From Bacteroidia bacterium (GTDB lineage: Bacteria; Bacteroidota; Bacteroidia; JADZBD01): 64,000 nt of DNA. Every line of letters begins with the position of its first letter. Position 1 is the stretch's first letter. Below the pieces are notes generated by a model that worked only from the letters and a program-made list of their open reading frames with translations, did no database searches and had not been told where the DNA came from. The stretch is from contig JAGVMA010000074.1 of NCBI GenBank assembly GCA_020054095.1, positions 1 through 64,000 of the forward strand, written 5' to 3'. Positions 45,565-54,442 of the stretch are shown here, piece after piece. Position numbers and translations under genes: made by a program.

Positions 45565-45575
45565 CGGGATTTTTT
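45542..45575 (-). terminator. Intrinsic terminator after the PorE-like gene
   Basis: Stem AATCCCGTTG / CAACGGGATT (45547-45556 and 45562-45571) with a 5-nt loop, flanked by A and T runs. On the minus strand 7 Ts follow. It ends the 45591-48380 transcript and can also act in the other direction. Confidence 0.88.
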
Positions 45576-45590
45576 AAATAATAATTACAG

Positions 45591-48380
45591 CTATTGTTTA
45601 TCAATTAACCAAGCGCGCACATACTGCCATTTTTCGTATTCGGTTCTGTTCTCTAAGTAATCTTTTTGGTATTCAGGGCCGCCTACTTTATAGTTTGATG
45701 TAAACACCACTTTCTTGTAATCAAAACCACGTTTCTTTAATGCGGCAATAATTTTTGATTCAGTTTCTGCAGCACGAGCTTTTGCGAGCAGGCCATTATT
45801 GGCATATACCTTTGCATTAACAGGTACTTTTGATGCACATGAAGAGACGTATACTTTTACATAACCGGTAGAATTATATCGTTCAATAATTGCATCAATC
45901 AGTTTAGTAAACTGCTCTTCTTCCACATCAATTGTTGTTTTAGCATACGTAAAATGGAACTCGTAAAGCGCATCACCAAACGAATTAGGAGATGGGTTGT
46001 AACCCGATGGCAATGTGGTATTTCCTTGCTTTAAGTATTTAATTGTGATTGATTGTTTTATGTCAACAATTTTAAATTTATTACCACTATCGCTCACTTT
46101 TAATGTTTGAATTGGCATCCCTGTAGTTTCATCGGTTACATTTATTTCAAGCATTTTTGTAAGCACATCATCGTACTCTGATACTTGTACTAAGTAACTT
46201 CTGTCTGATGGTAATCCGCAAAACTTGAATACTCCATTTTTGGTTGTAACTGTTTGTGTTATTTTTCCGTTGTTGTCAGTTAATTTAACTGTTACGTCTT
46301 TGGTGATAGGCGCTCCGGTTGTTTTGTCTTTTAATGTTCCTTCAACGCATATTGTTTCAATTTTTGTTTTAGGATTATTCACCACCACATCTTTACCACG
46401 TTTTTTAATATTGAGTATAACGGTGTAGTTATTGGCACTCATCAGGTACTTAATAATATTCGGTTTATTGGTTACACGCACTGTTTGAATTTCTTCGCCA
46501 CTCATTTTTTGAATATTGGCAACAGTGCTCGCTTTTAGCACATCATCAAATTCATTAATATCAATTATGTAATTGCGGTCGTTAGGTAAATTGGTAAATT
46601 TGAAATAACCATTCGCATCGGTTTTAATGCTCATGTTTTTATCATTCTTTGAATCTGTAAGTGTAACATCCACATCTTTGAGCGGAGCAGATTTTTTATC
46701 TACTAAAGTTCCGCTAATAGCAATTAAATCTCCGCTGCCTGTTCCGCCTTGTGGTCCGCCAATGTAAATTGTTTTGTAAACCGATTCTTTTTGCGACTCG
46801 TAATAATCATCAAATACAGATTTGAAATTTTCGGTGTGTGCAATATTGCCATCAATTTCTACTTCCAATTTAAATTGCTTTCCGGGAGGCAGGGCGGTAA
46901 TCATTTTTCCGGTTAGTTTATTCGGAATATAATCTTTGTATTCCCCTGTTTCGCTATTGGTTATTCTTACTGCTGTTCCTGGAGGCAATGCTGAGCCATC
47001 GTACATTTTCACAAACCATATCATAAGCGCCACCGGCTCAACGGGTGGTGCAGGAACGGTTACCATGTAAATATCTTTTTCACCTTGTCCGCCTTCGCGA
47101 GTAGATGAAAAATACGCTCGTTTACCATCAGTAGATGTTACATAAAACACATCATCCTCAGTGGTGTTTAGCGGAAAGCCCACATTTTCAGGAGAGCTCC
47201 AGCCGGTATCGTTTTTGGATGTAAAAAAAATATCGAAACCACCCATGGATTGGTGCCCTTTTGAACTGAAAAACATAGTAACACCATCGGGGTGAATAAA
47301 TGGAGCTTCTTCATCATAAGGCGTATTTATTTTTGCGCCCATGTTAATCGCTTTTCCCCATTTACCATTCGGTAACTTACGGCACATGTAAATGTCTCGG
47401 CCACCATAGCCGCCTTTGCGCTCACTCACAAAATAAAGTGTGTTCCCATCGGCAGTAACGCAGGCGTGTGTTTCCCATGCAGTAGTATTTATGTCGGTTA
47501 CTTCGCCTTCGCCCACTCCCATTTTTTCTGGCACTGACCATACATCACCATTCAATTCGCTCACATAAATATTTCCATCGCCATTATCATCTTTGTAAAT
47601 AAATAGTTGCTGTCCATCTGCCGAAAGGCCAATGGTAGCTTCGTGATCAAATGTATTGATGGTAGAGCCAATTGTTTTTGCGCCTTCCCATTTTCCATTC
47701 ACACGTCTGCTTACCCATATATCTTCAAAATATTCGCCCTGCAGTGTTTTGTTGTCTTCTCCACCTGTTCCTTTTCTGCGCGAGGTGAAAAATAAATATT
47801 CTTCATCGGCCGAAATCACAGGACTATATTCAGGCAATGGGCTGTTTATACTATCGCCCATGCTTGTGATTACGTAATTTACAGGAGCATTTACATACGT
47901 TTTCCCGTTTTTACACCAATCTATTCGGTGGTTAATATCATCAATCACATCGCTGTTTTTTTTTCCTACCAATGCTTTGTATTTTTCAAATGTTGAAATT
48001 GCATCATTAAATCGGTAATCTAAATGGAAAGCAATGGCAAGGTAATAAAGGGCAATGTTTGGCGCACCTTTTTCGGATGATTCAAACTCAATATACTTAG
48101 GGTTTAGCTTGGTGCATGCTTTTTCTAAATATTTTACCGATTTTATTTTTTGGGTTGTAGATTGTAAATACAAATAGCCAACCTTGTAGTTAACATTTGC
48201 ATTATTGCTATCCATTTTATGCAATTGCATAAAGGTGGATAAAGCCGTATCGTAAAACTGCTCGAGCATCATTAAATTTCCTTGCTCAAATAGTTTCCTG
48301 AACTCGCCTTTATTGGGCTGAGCAAAACAAATACCTGAAATAAAAACTGATAGAATTATGGATTTAAGTTTCAAATTCAT
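45591..48380 (-). CDS. PorE-like envelope protein: TPR, beta-propeller, carboxypeptidase-regulatory repeats, OmpA-like end
   Basis: 929 aa. Signal peptide (to ~FAQ, residue 21), TPR region (~25-150), a PD40/WD40-like propeller (~175-440, with repeated YFSS/FFTS blades such as VTMFFSSKGHQSMGGFDIFF), two carboxypeptidase-regulatory-like beta domains (~555-640 and ~680-760) and an OmpA-like C-terminus (~790-929). This domain order matches PorE, the T9SS component that binds peptidoglycan. No lipobox is evident. In the OmpA-like part the Arg of LLAKARA is kept, but the Asp of the GHTD-type motif is missing. Monocistronic, closed by a strong terminator. Confidence 0.85.
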   Translation of the reverse strand: MNLKLKSIILSVFISGICFAQPNKGEFRKLFEQGNLMMLEQFYDTALSTFMQLHKMDSNNANVNYKVGYLYLQSTTQKIKSVKYLEKACTKLNPKYIEFESSEKGAPNIALYYLAIAFHLDYRFNDAISTFEKYKALVGKKNSDVIDDINHRIDWCKNGKTYVNAPVNYVITSMGDSINSPLPEYSPVISADEEYLFFTSRRKGTGGEDNKTLQGEYFEDIWVSRRVNGKWEGAKTIGSTINTFDHEATIGLSADGQQLFIYKDDNGDGNIYVSELNGDVWSVPEKMGVGEGEVTDINTTAWETHACVTADGNTLYFVSERKGGYGGRDIYMCRKLPNGKWGKAINMGAKINTPYDEEAPFIHPDGVTMFFSSKGHQSMGGFDIFFTSKNDTGWSSPENVGFPLNTTEDDVFYVTSTDGKRAYFSSTREGGQGEKDIYMVTVPAPPVEPVALMIWFVKMYDGSALPPGTAVRITNSETGEYKDYIPNKLTGKMITALPPGKQFKLEVEIDGNIAHTENFKSVFDDYYESQKESVYKTIYIGGPQGGTGSGDLIAISGTLVDKKSAPLKDVDVTLTDSKNDKNMSIKTDANGYFKFTNLPNDRNYIIDINEFDDVLKASTVANIQKMSGEEIQTVRVTNKPNIIKYLMSANNYTVILNIKKRGKDVVVNNPKTKIETICVEGTLKDKTTGAPITKDVTVKLTDNNGKITQTVTTKNGVFKFCGLPSDRSYLVQVSEYDDVLTKMLEINVTDETTGMPIQTLKVSDSGNKFKIVDIKQSITIKYLKQGNTTLPSGYNPSPNSFGDALYEFHFTYAKTTIDVEEEQFTKLIDAIIERYNSTGYVKVYVSSCASKVPVNAKVYANNGLLAKARAAETESKIIAALKKRGFDYKKVVFTSNYKVGGPEYQKDYLENRTEYEKWQYVRAWLIDKQ

Positions 48381-48412
48381 TGTTGTGAGTGTGTATTTTA
48401 TCGTTTAAGTAG

Positions 48413-48420
48413 CAAAATTA
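48413..48420 (-). promoter_or_regulatory. -7 box upstream of the PorE-like gene
   Basis: Minus-strand TAATTTTG, an exact TAnnTTTG match, 32 nt before the ATG. It lies at the end of the left arm of an inverted repeat. Confidence 0.5.
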
Positions 48421-48461
48421 GCGTTTTAGGCATGGTTACGGGTTTAAAACGCTTTAATTTG
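48413..48461. repeat. Inverted repeat between divergent envelope genes
   Basis: AGCGTTTTA (48420-48428) and TAAAACGCT (48445-48453) pair perfectly, and similarity continues outward (CAAAATTA at the left end, TTTAATTTG at the right end) with a small insertion. Each outer end is a -7-like box pointing outward, so the repeat is centred on a divergent promoter pair and may be a shared operator. Confidence 0.5.
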
Positions 48462-48503
48462 TTAACAATAAACTGCTGAAATTAACAGCCGAATTGAGTA
48501 TTT

Positions 48504-49181
48504 TTGAAGATAAACAATTACAGTTTGGCTAAGCGAGTAGCGATATTTTTAGTTTTTCAGATTTCAGTTGCAATTAATTTGCTCCAATCACAATCATTTC
48601 CGGATGTAAAAAAAGGAATGGTAGAAGCTGGTCTTAACTTGTCGCTATCATCAATTAATCTTTATCGCAACGATTTTATACGGCCGCATTTGGGTTATGG
48701 CGCAAGGATTACCTATCATTTTAATCAAACTTTTGCCATCATGGGCGAGTATAGTATTGCAAAGCCATTCGATGCAAAACCTACTTGGCAAAATATAAAA
48801 TCGTCAAATGGAGGCGCAAATTTTTTAATTTATGGCGATGTGATAAATCAAGAAACTGAAATTTATATTTTGATGGGACTGAACTACCATTATCTGTCGG
48901 GCTTTTTTACGGGCAGTGGCGATAATTATGGCTTGACCAATTTTTTTGAGCCAAAAACGCGTGTGAGAGAAGAAAGAATAGGCGTAAACATTGGTTTCGG
49001 TATACAGCGGTCAATAAACCGTGTTACTTTTTTTGCCGATTTCAGGTACCGCTTTTCAACTACCGAGTTAGGAACGGGCATTAACGATGTGGGCTATTAT
49101 GCAGGCTTTAGTTACAAACTTTTTAAAATGAAAAAGCGCTTGCGTGGAATTTATAAGAATGTGATAAAAACAAACGAATAG
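48504..49181 (+). CDS. Outer-membrane beta-barrel-like protein, unknown
   Basis: About 220 residues. Signal peptide with hydrophobic core VAIFLVFQISVAINLL, cleaved near QSQS. Then alternating amphipathic strands with aromatic ends: GYGARITYHFNQTFAIMGEY, EIYILMGLNYHYLSGFF, RIGVNIGFGIQRS, VTFFADFRYRFST, GYYAGFSYKLF. This is the pattern of a small porin-like barrel. The last ~20 residues are basic. No ATG exists near the start: TTG 48504 or TTG 48525 are candidates. A TATTTTTG box at 48499-48506 would favour 48525. Divergent from the PorE-like gene. Confidence 0.7.
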   Translation: MKINNYSLAKRVAIFLVFQISVAINLLQSQSFPDVKKGMVEAGLNLSLSSINLYRNDFIRPHLGYGARITYHFNQTFAIMGEYSIAKPFDAKPTWQNIKSSNGGANFLIYGDVINQETEIYILMGLNYHYLSGFFTGSGDNYGLTNFFEPKTRVREERIGVNIGFGIQRSINRVTFFADFRYRFSTTELGTGINDVGYYAGFSYKLFKMKKRLRGIYKNVIKTNE

Positions 49182-49184
49182 CTG

Positions 49185-50786
49185 TTACGCTTCGTTTAAT
49201 ACAGTTACTCTGAAATCAAATGAGCTTAATTCAGAAACTGTGTTTATAAAACCACTCCCATAATTAAGGTACAGAGATGAAAAATTATTAGTTCGCTCTT
49301 GCATAGCACCACCAGGAAATAGATTTTCTTTGATTTTAGAAATCTGACTAATTGAATTTTCGTATTGCAATTTTAACGATTTATTTACTTTCGACTCGAT
49401 GTTTTTAAGGCCACTGATTGACTTCTGGTGTTCGGCTTCAATAGCAGCTTTTAGCGTTTTATCAATGCTACTTATTTTCTCTACTAAAGAATTATATACT
49501 ATTTTCAATTCATCATTATACTTCTCTAAACTGATTGTTGCATCCGATTTTTTAGCCAAGTATTTTTTATTGATAGCTGATTGTTCTTCAAAAAAATCAG
49601 ACCACACTAAGTCGAGCTTAGCAATTTTTTCAGCCCATTTTTTTTCAATCATCATTAATGATTTGCGTGGAAAAAGTATGGGAAACAAAGTTTGGTTTAA
49701 ATCAAATGCTGATTTTAGCTGCAACCAATAACTTATTTCGGCAGCTCCGCCAATGTAAACAAGGTTGGGTAAAACTGTTTGTTGGTAAACAGGGCGTAGT
49801 GCTACATTAGGACTGAATTTTTCGGGCGAACTTTCAATTAACCCTGATAATTCGGTTTCAGTAAAACTAAGAGTGGAATTTAAAACATCATATTTTTTTG
49901 TTTCATCATTGTATATTATGCGCTCGCGCAAGTTGTTGTCTAAATAAAAAAAATTGATTTCGCGGGCGCTTATTTGTTTTTCGTATCCCAGTTTTTCGAG
50001 CGCTAAAGTAGTGGCGGCTATTTGCTTTTCGTTTTGTCTTTGTAAAATGTCGTTTTTCATTTCGGTAACAAAAAGCGATTTTAATTTTCTGTTGTCAGCG
50101 TCTATAATCACTAAATCACTATCAGGAAAAAGGCTGTAAACAAATTGCCGAGTGGCTTCTGAAAGATTCTTCCCTGCTAAATAGGCATCAGCAAAATATT
50201 TTTTTAAATCCTCTGCATTGGCATTTCCTTTTATCAACTCACAAAAATCAGCAAATATTTTTTCTAATCCATCAGTACTCATTCGCCCCACGGCTCCCTT
50301 TGCGGCTGTGTTCCATTTTAGTGATCTTCCAAAAAGATGAAAATGATTTACTTCTTCAAAATCGTGATCTTCAGTAGCCATCCAAAATACCGGAACGAAA
50401 TTGTAATCGGTGTATTTATGCTTCAACTCTTTTGCCAAGCTAATGGCAGTAGCTATTTTGTAAATAAAATAGAGTGGCCCGCCAAAGAGGCAAAGTTGGT
50501 GGCCGGTGCAAATTGTAAATGTGTTTTTATCTTTAAGTGACTTAATTGCCGCTTGCAGCTTGGGCTGCATATCAAAATGGTTTTTGTTTCGTGCAATTAA
50601 TTCCTCCGTTACAATATCTCTGTTAAAATTATACTTAGCGGCTTCTGCAATTATTTTGTTGAAATTTTCAATTGATGGGTATTGATTATAAAACGGAGCG
50701 AGACTTTTCTCGCCATCAATATAATCAGTAAACAGCTTTGGAAATCTGGCTTTTTTATAATTGATATATTCCTTTGTAAATGACAT
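49185..50786 (-). CDS. bshC: Putative cysteine ligase BshC (bacillithiol synthesis)
   Basis: 533 residues, normal for BshC, which is thought to add cysteine to glucosaminyl-malate in bacillithiol synthesis. Characteristic segments: TICTGHQLCLFGGPLYFIYK (~91), FVPVFWMATEDHDFEEVNHF (~130), KGAVGRMST (~162), ALRPVYQQTVLPNLVYIGGA (~332), YWLQLK, and a coiled coil at ~420-500. Bacillithiol is the low-molecular-weight thiol of Firmicutes and many Bacteroidota. Single gene, convergent with the barrel gene (3 nt apart). A -7-like box (TAACTTTA) lies 8 nt before the ATG. Confidence 0.93.
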   Translation of the reverse strand: MSFTKEYINYKKARFPKLFTDYIDGEKSLAPFYNQYPSIENFNKIIAEAAKYNFNRDIVTEELIARNKNHFDMQPKLQAAIKSLKDKNTFTICTGHQLCLFGGPLYFIYKIATAISLAKELKHKYTDYNFVPVFWMATEDHDFEEVNHFHLFGRSLKWNTAAKGAVGRMSTDGLEKIFADFCELIKGNANAEDLKKYFADAYLAGKNLSEATRQFVYSLFPDSDLVIIDADNRKLKSLFVTEMKNDILQRQNEKQIAATTLALEKLGYEKQISAREINFFYLDNNLRERIIYNDETKKYDVLNSTLSFTETELSGLIESSPEKFSPNVALRPVYQQTVLPNLVYIGGAAEISYWLQLKSAFDLNQTLFPILFPRKSLMMIEKKWAEKIAKLDLVWSDFFEEQSAINKKYLAKKSDATISLEKYNDELKIVYNSLVEKISSIDKTLKAAIEAEHQKSISGLKNIESKVNKSLKLQYENSISQISKIKENLFPGGAMQERTNNFSSLYLNYGSGFINTVSELSSFDFRVTVLNEA

Positions 50787-50825
50787 ACAAAGGTTAAAGT
50801 TAAAAAATAATGCGAACAGAAATTA

Positions 50826-51230
50826 TTAAGCAGCTACGTCCTTTTCAACTTTTTCTTTCTTGATAGTTTTCTTGAACTCAAAAGGTAGTTTTAGCATGTA
50901 CGCATAATCTCTGCCGGCTCCTAAAATATATGCATCGTTATAGCACCAAGTTATTTTTACATCGTTTCCGGCTTGCTTTAATTCAAGCAACTTGTAAAGT
51001 ATAAATAGTATTGCCTTTGAGGATGATATATTAAAAAAATCGAGTTCGAAAACAAACTCAGTAGCAGTATTTGGCTGCTTGTTGTATTCACTTATCCAGT
51101 TAAGTATGGGTTCAAAAAATTCTTTACCGTTATCGGGAGTTGAGTTGCCTCTGATGCAAAAAACATTATCTTTTTTGTTCAAGACAATGGTGGGGTACAT
51201 CGTGTCGCCTTCAAAAATAAAGCCTTGCAT
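50826..51230 (-). CDS. SiaC-family (DUF1987) regulatory protein, phospho-site changed
   Basis: 134 aa, DUF1987/SiaC family. In Pseudomonas SiaC is phosphorylated at Thr68 by kinase SiaB and dephosphorylated by the SpoIIE-type phosphatase SiaA, and when unphosphorylated it activates a diguanylate cyclase. Here the matching segment reads LDFFNISSSKAILFIL: the position of Thr68 in NTSS is Ile68, followed by Ser69-71. Other family features (FFEPILNWI, VKITWCYND) are kept. ATG at codon 11 (MYPTIV) is an alternative start. Monocistronic. A -7-like box TACTTTAG lies about 20 nt upstream. A link with the SpoIIE phosphatases of this window is inference. Confidence 0.8.
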   Translation of the reverse strand: MQGFIFEGDTMYPTIVLNKKDNVFCIRGNSTPDNGKEFFEPILNWISEYNKQPNTATEFVFELDFFNISSSKAILFILYKLLELKQAGNDVKITWCYNDAYILGAGRDYAYMLKLPFEFKKTIKKEKVEKDVAA

Positions 51231-51342
51231 TTTTTTATTTTGTTCTAAAGTAAATTAATAAATACTTGGTTTTCAAAAATTTCGCTTCGTTTTGATTTTT
51301 GTTCGCTGAAACATTCATATTTTTCGGTAAATATTAAATTGT

Positions 51343-51903
51343 ATGATAAACGAAACTGAAAATCCTTGGAAAACTACCAATACAGAATGTGTTTATGAAT
51401 CGGCATGGATTAAAGTTGTTAAGAACGATATAATTCACCCATCGGGTAATCCCGGAATATACTCGGTAGTTCATTTTAAGAATATTGCAATAGGCATCTT
51501 GCCTTTGGATGATGATTATAATACTTGGATTGTTGGTCAGTATCGTTATCCGTTAGATGCATATTCTTGGGAAATACCTGAAGGTGGTGGCAAAAAAAAT
51601 ATTGACACAATTGAATCGGCAAAGCGTGAGCTATTAGAAGAAACAGGAATTAAAGCAACTACTTGGATTAAAATTCAGGAAATGCATTTGAGTAACTCGG
51701 CAACAGATGAGTTTGCGGTAATTTATATTGTGCGTAATTTATCTTTCCACGAAAGTTCACCTGAAGAATCGGAGCAATTAGTGGTGAAAAAAATCTGTTT
51801 CGATGATTTGTATCAAATGGTTAAAAAAGGGGAAATTACTGATTCGCTTACTGTAGCTGCTGTGTTAAAGGCAAAATTGATGATGGCAGAAGGTGAGCTT
51901 TAA
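51343..51903 (+). CDS. Nudix hydrolase (ADP-ribose pyrophosphatase-like)
   Basis: A 186-residue Nudix enzyme of the ADP-sugar pyrophosphatase type. The core is IPEGGGKKNIDTIESAKREL then LEETG, with the two catalytic glutamates of the EExG segment intact. The first Glu of the classic box is replaced by Ile, as is tolerated in this IPEGGG subfamily. VGQYRYPLDAYSWEIPEGGG precedes it. Substrate probably ADP-ribose or another nucleoside diphosphate derivative (family inference). The stop overlaps the batE stop on the opposite strand. Confidence 0.9.
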   Translation: MINETENPWKTTNTECVYESAWIKVVKNDIIHPSGNPGIYSVVHFKNIAIGILPLDDDYNTWIVGQYRYPLDAYSWEIPEGGGKKNIDTIESAKRELLEETGIKATTWIKIQEMHLSNSATDEFAVIYIVRNLSFHESSPEESEQLVVKKICFDDLYQMVKKGEITDSLTVAAVLKAKLMMAEGEL

Positions 51904-52652
51904 ATTTCGGCTATCTCTTTTGCTTGCACCCATCCCACATGATTGTCAGATAATTTTAGTTCAAACCAATCGCCTGCTTTATTTAATATTTCACCTTTTA
52001 TTCCGGCATGAATGATAAATAAATTTTTGCCGTTTTCTTCGGGCGAACTTTTTATTTCAACTGAACTGCCTAAAATAATAGCTTCGTTTTTGCTGCTTAT
52101 TAAATTATAATTACGTGCAGCCATTGTGTACGATACAATTGCCGCTATAACTGAAATGGCTGATGTCCAAAATGAAATACGTTTTGTGATTGATTTTTCG
52201 CTCAATAAAAAAATGGCAAAGAGCATAAAAGATGTAATTAACATAATAATGCAATTTGCCGCCCAGCCATCAGTGCTTTTGGATTGTGCCACTGAATTAA
52301 GCAGTTGCGTAATCACGGGCTTTGGCGGTTGCTCTATTTTATCTGTCAGGTATTTTTTTGATACCTCGATGTTGAAATTTATTTCAGCATCATTTGGCAA
52401 AAACTTTTTCGCTTTTTCGTAATACAATATTGCCCATGCTATGCTGTCGGTTTTAAAATAACAATTACCTAAATTGTAATAGATGTGAGCGTGTGTGAAC
52501 CCATCTGCAATCAGTTTTTTGAAAACTTGTTTGGCTTCGCTATATTTTTGTTTGGCATATAGATTATTGGCTTTTGCAAACTCGGAATTTGACCGACCAT
52601 AATTATAAGCCAGTAACAAAAGTAAAAGAGCTATAGGTTTTAAATTTCTCAT
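51900..52652 (-). CDS. batE: BatE: TPR and SH3-like protein
   Basis: Last gene of the Bat operon (250 aa). Signal peptide (LKPIALLLLLLAYNYG), TPRs (~25-105, with IYYNLGNCYFKTDSIAWAIL), two membrane helices (~130-185) and a bacterial SH3-like domain at the end (IILGSSVEIKSSPEENGKN ... GDWFELKLSDNHVGWV). Matches BatE of the Bacteroides aerotolerance operon. Overlaps batD by 4 nt (ATGA). Confidence 0.88.
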   Translation of the reverse strand: MRNLKPIALLLLLLAYNYGRSNSEFAKANNLYAKQKYSEAKQVFKKLIADGFTHAHIYYNLGNCYFKTDSIAWAILYYEKAKKFLPNDAEINFNIEVSKKYLTDKIEQPPKPVITQLLNSVAQSKSTDGWAANCIIMLITSFMLFAIFLLSEKSITKRISFWTSAISVIAAIVSYTMAARNYNLISSKNEAIILGSSVEIKSSPEENGKNLFIIHAGIKGEILNKAGDWFELKLSDNHVGWVQAKEIAEI

Positions 52653-54439
52653 TTTTTTAATTCCTCAATTTGTGTTATACAGTTAATAGCACTATCATAA
52701 ATTTCTTTTTTGGGGCTTGCTAAACTTGGCGCATATCTTGCAAATTCACAGTCGTTCAATAATTTAATAAATGACACAGACAACTCATCTGCAATTCCTT
52801 TTTCGGATAAAATATGTTTTATTTTCTCTTTGTTAGTCTCTGACAGCGCTATAGTATAAGTGTCGGAAAAATAACCGTACATTGCTTTTAGTATTTCATC
52901 GTAAAACTTATCACTGTTGTTTTCAGTCAAATATTTTTCGGCAGTTTTTAAATGTTTTTTTGCCACCGCAGCAGCTTTCTTTCTTTTGTTGCCAATTGTA
53001 TCAGCATTTTGTAAGTTGTATTTTTTTCTGAAAACAATAAGAGCCGGAAACAGGAGGACAATCAAACCAATTAATGAGTAAAAAAGAATTGAGCCGTGAA
53101 ACAAATCTTGTTTCTTACTTAGTTCTAAATGGCCTGTTTTTATATAGCGTATATCGTTATTTAGCGTTGTTATATCTTGTTTTTCAGTCGGACTAAGCAC
53201 AAGGTTTTTTTCATCATTAGCTCCTTTCTCAATGTTTAATTCGTATTCAGGAGACGGAATAGTTATGTATTGCTTTTTATCATAATCGTAAAAAATAAGT
53301 GGTTCTATTTTCACGTTGTGCTTTCCGGATGCGCGTGGTATTAATGTGTATTCGAATGTTTTACTTCCACTCATCCCCGATGAGTTGATTGTAATTCGTT
53401 CGTTTACTTTAGGGTCGTATTTTTCAACTTCGGCAGGTAAATTTATTTCAGGTGCTTCAATCATTTTTAAATTTCCTTTGCCGGATATTGTAATTGATAG
53501 TGTTACTGCTTCATTAGTTTTAGCGTTTTCTTTATTCAATTTAGTGGAGCAGCTAAAATTGCCTATGTAATTTTTATAGTTTAAGGGCTTGTTGTTTTCA
53601 GGTAGGGTAACTACTTCAATCGTTATTGGCTTACCTTTTACTTTTAGTTCTACCTCTTTGTAGGAAGTTCCAAAAAATTGCTCGAAGATGGTAGTTGGTT
53701 TTTTGTTTGAGGGTTGTTTCACCACCATGTCCACATTCACGGGCAAAATTTCAATCTTTCCTGTTTTTTGTGGAAATAAAACCGCCTGCCTCATCTCTGC
53801 ACAGTAGTATTCTACACCTTCAATTACTTCAATAGAAAGTTGAATGTTTTGTCGCTTGTTATCAATCACCTGCGACCAAAAACTTTCGTAGTTCGGAAAT
53901 TCGATATCCTTAAATCCCACAATTTGGTCGCGAGAATATACTTTGTGAGTTACTGTAAATTGTTGGCCCAAATATATTTTTGATTGCGATACAACCGTGC
54001 TTACGAATGAATTTGATGATTGACTGTTATTTCCGTTTTGTTTCCCATCGTTAATCGGATTTTTCGTTACTTCAATTTTTAACGGGTTTGATTCTATTCG
54101 CTTTCCATTAATGATAACCGATGCAGATGAAATAGAACAAACACCTTCTTTTTCTGCAACTACTATATATGTAATTGCAATTTGCTGCGACATGTTTCCG
54201 TTTATTATTTGCACGCTGCTCGATGTGCTTGGGCCCATTAACACTGTTAGTCCCGATACATTTGGCGCTTTGTACGAATTCAAATTCGCATTTCCGCTTG
54301 CAGTAAACGAAAGCTGAAATTGCTCGCCTACTGCAACTTTTGTTTTACTTGCCGATGCCACAAATTTTCCATCCTGTGCAAATGAAAAAAAAGTACAGGT
54401 GATGAGCGTAAATAGTAATATGTGTTTTTTGCCTTTCAA
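52649..54439 (-). CDS. batD: BatD: large beta-sandwich membrane protein
   Basis: 596 aa. TTG start with a good signal peptide (MKGKKHILLFTLITCTFFSFAQ). Extended beta domains follow (KVAVGEQFQLSFTASGNANL ... YKAPNVSGLTVLMGPSTSSS), with the BatD-typical SVQIINGNMSQ and LYLGQQF-like YLGQQFTVTHKVYS. One membrane helix lies at ~450 (LFYSLIGLIVLLFPALIVF), then a cytoplasmic helical tail (KKAAAVAKKHLKTAEKYLTE). Part of the Bat complex for oxidative or envelope stress tolerance. 3 nt from batC, 4-nt overlap with batE. Confidence 0.9.
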   Translation of the reverse strand: MKGKKHILLFTLITCTFFSFAQDGKFVASASKTKVAVGEQFQLSFTASGNANLNSYKAPNVSGLTVLMGPSTSSSVQIINGNMSQQIAITYIVVAEKEGVCSISSASVIINGKRIESNPLKIEVTKNPINDGKQNGNNSQSSNSFVSTVVSQSKIYLGQQFTVTHKVYSRDQIVGFKDIEFPNYESFWSQVIDNKRQNIQLSIEVIEGVEYYCAEMRQAVLFPQKTGKIEILPVNVDMVVKQPSNKKPTTIFEQFFGTSYKEVELKVKGKPITIEVVTLPENNKPLNYKNYIGNFSCSTKLNKENAKTNEAVTLSITISGKGNLKMIEAPEINLPAEVEKYDPKVNERITINSSGMSGSKTFEYTLIPRASGKHNVKIEPLIFYDYDKKQYITIPSPEYELNIEKGANDEKNLVLSPTEKQDITTLNNDIRYIKTGHLELSKKQDLFHGSILFYSLIGLIVLLFPALIVFRKKYNLQNADTIGNKRKKAAAVAKKHLKTAEKYLTENNSDKFYDEILKAMYGYFSDTYTIALSETNKEKIKHILSEKGIADELSVSFIKLLNDCEFARYAPSLASPKKEIYDSAINCITQIEELKK

Positions 54440-54442
54440 GTT

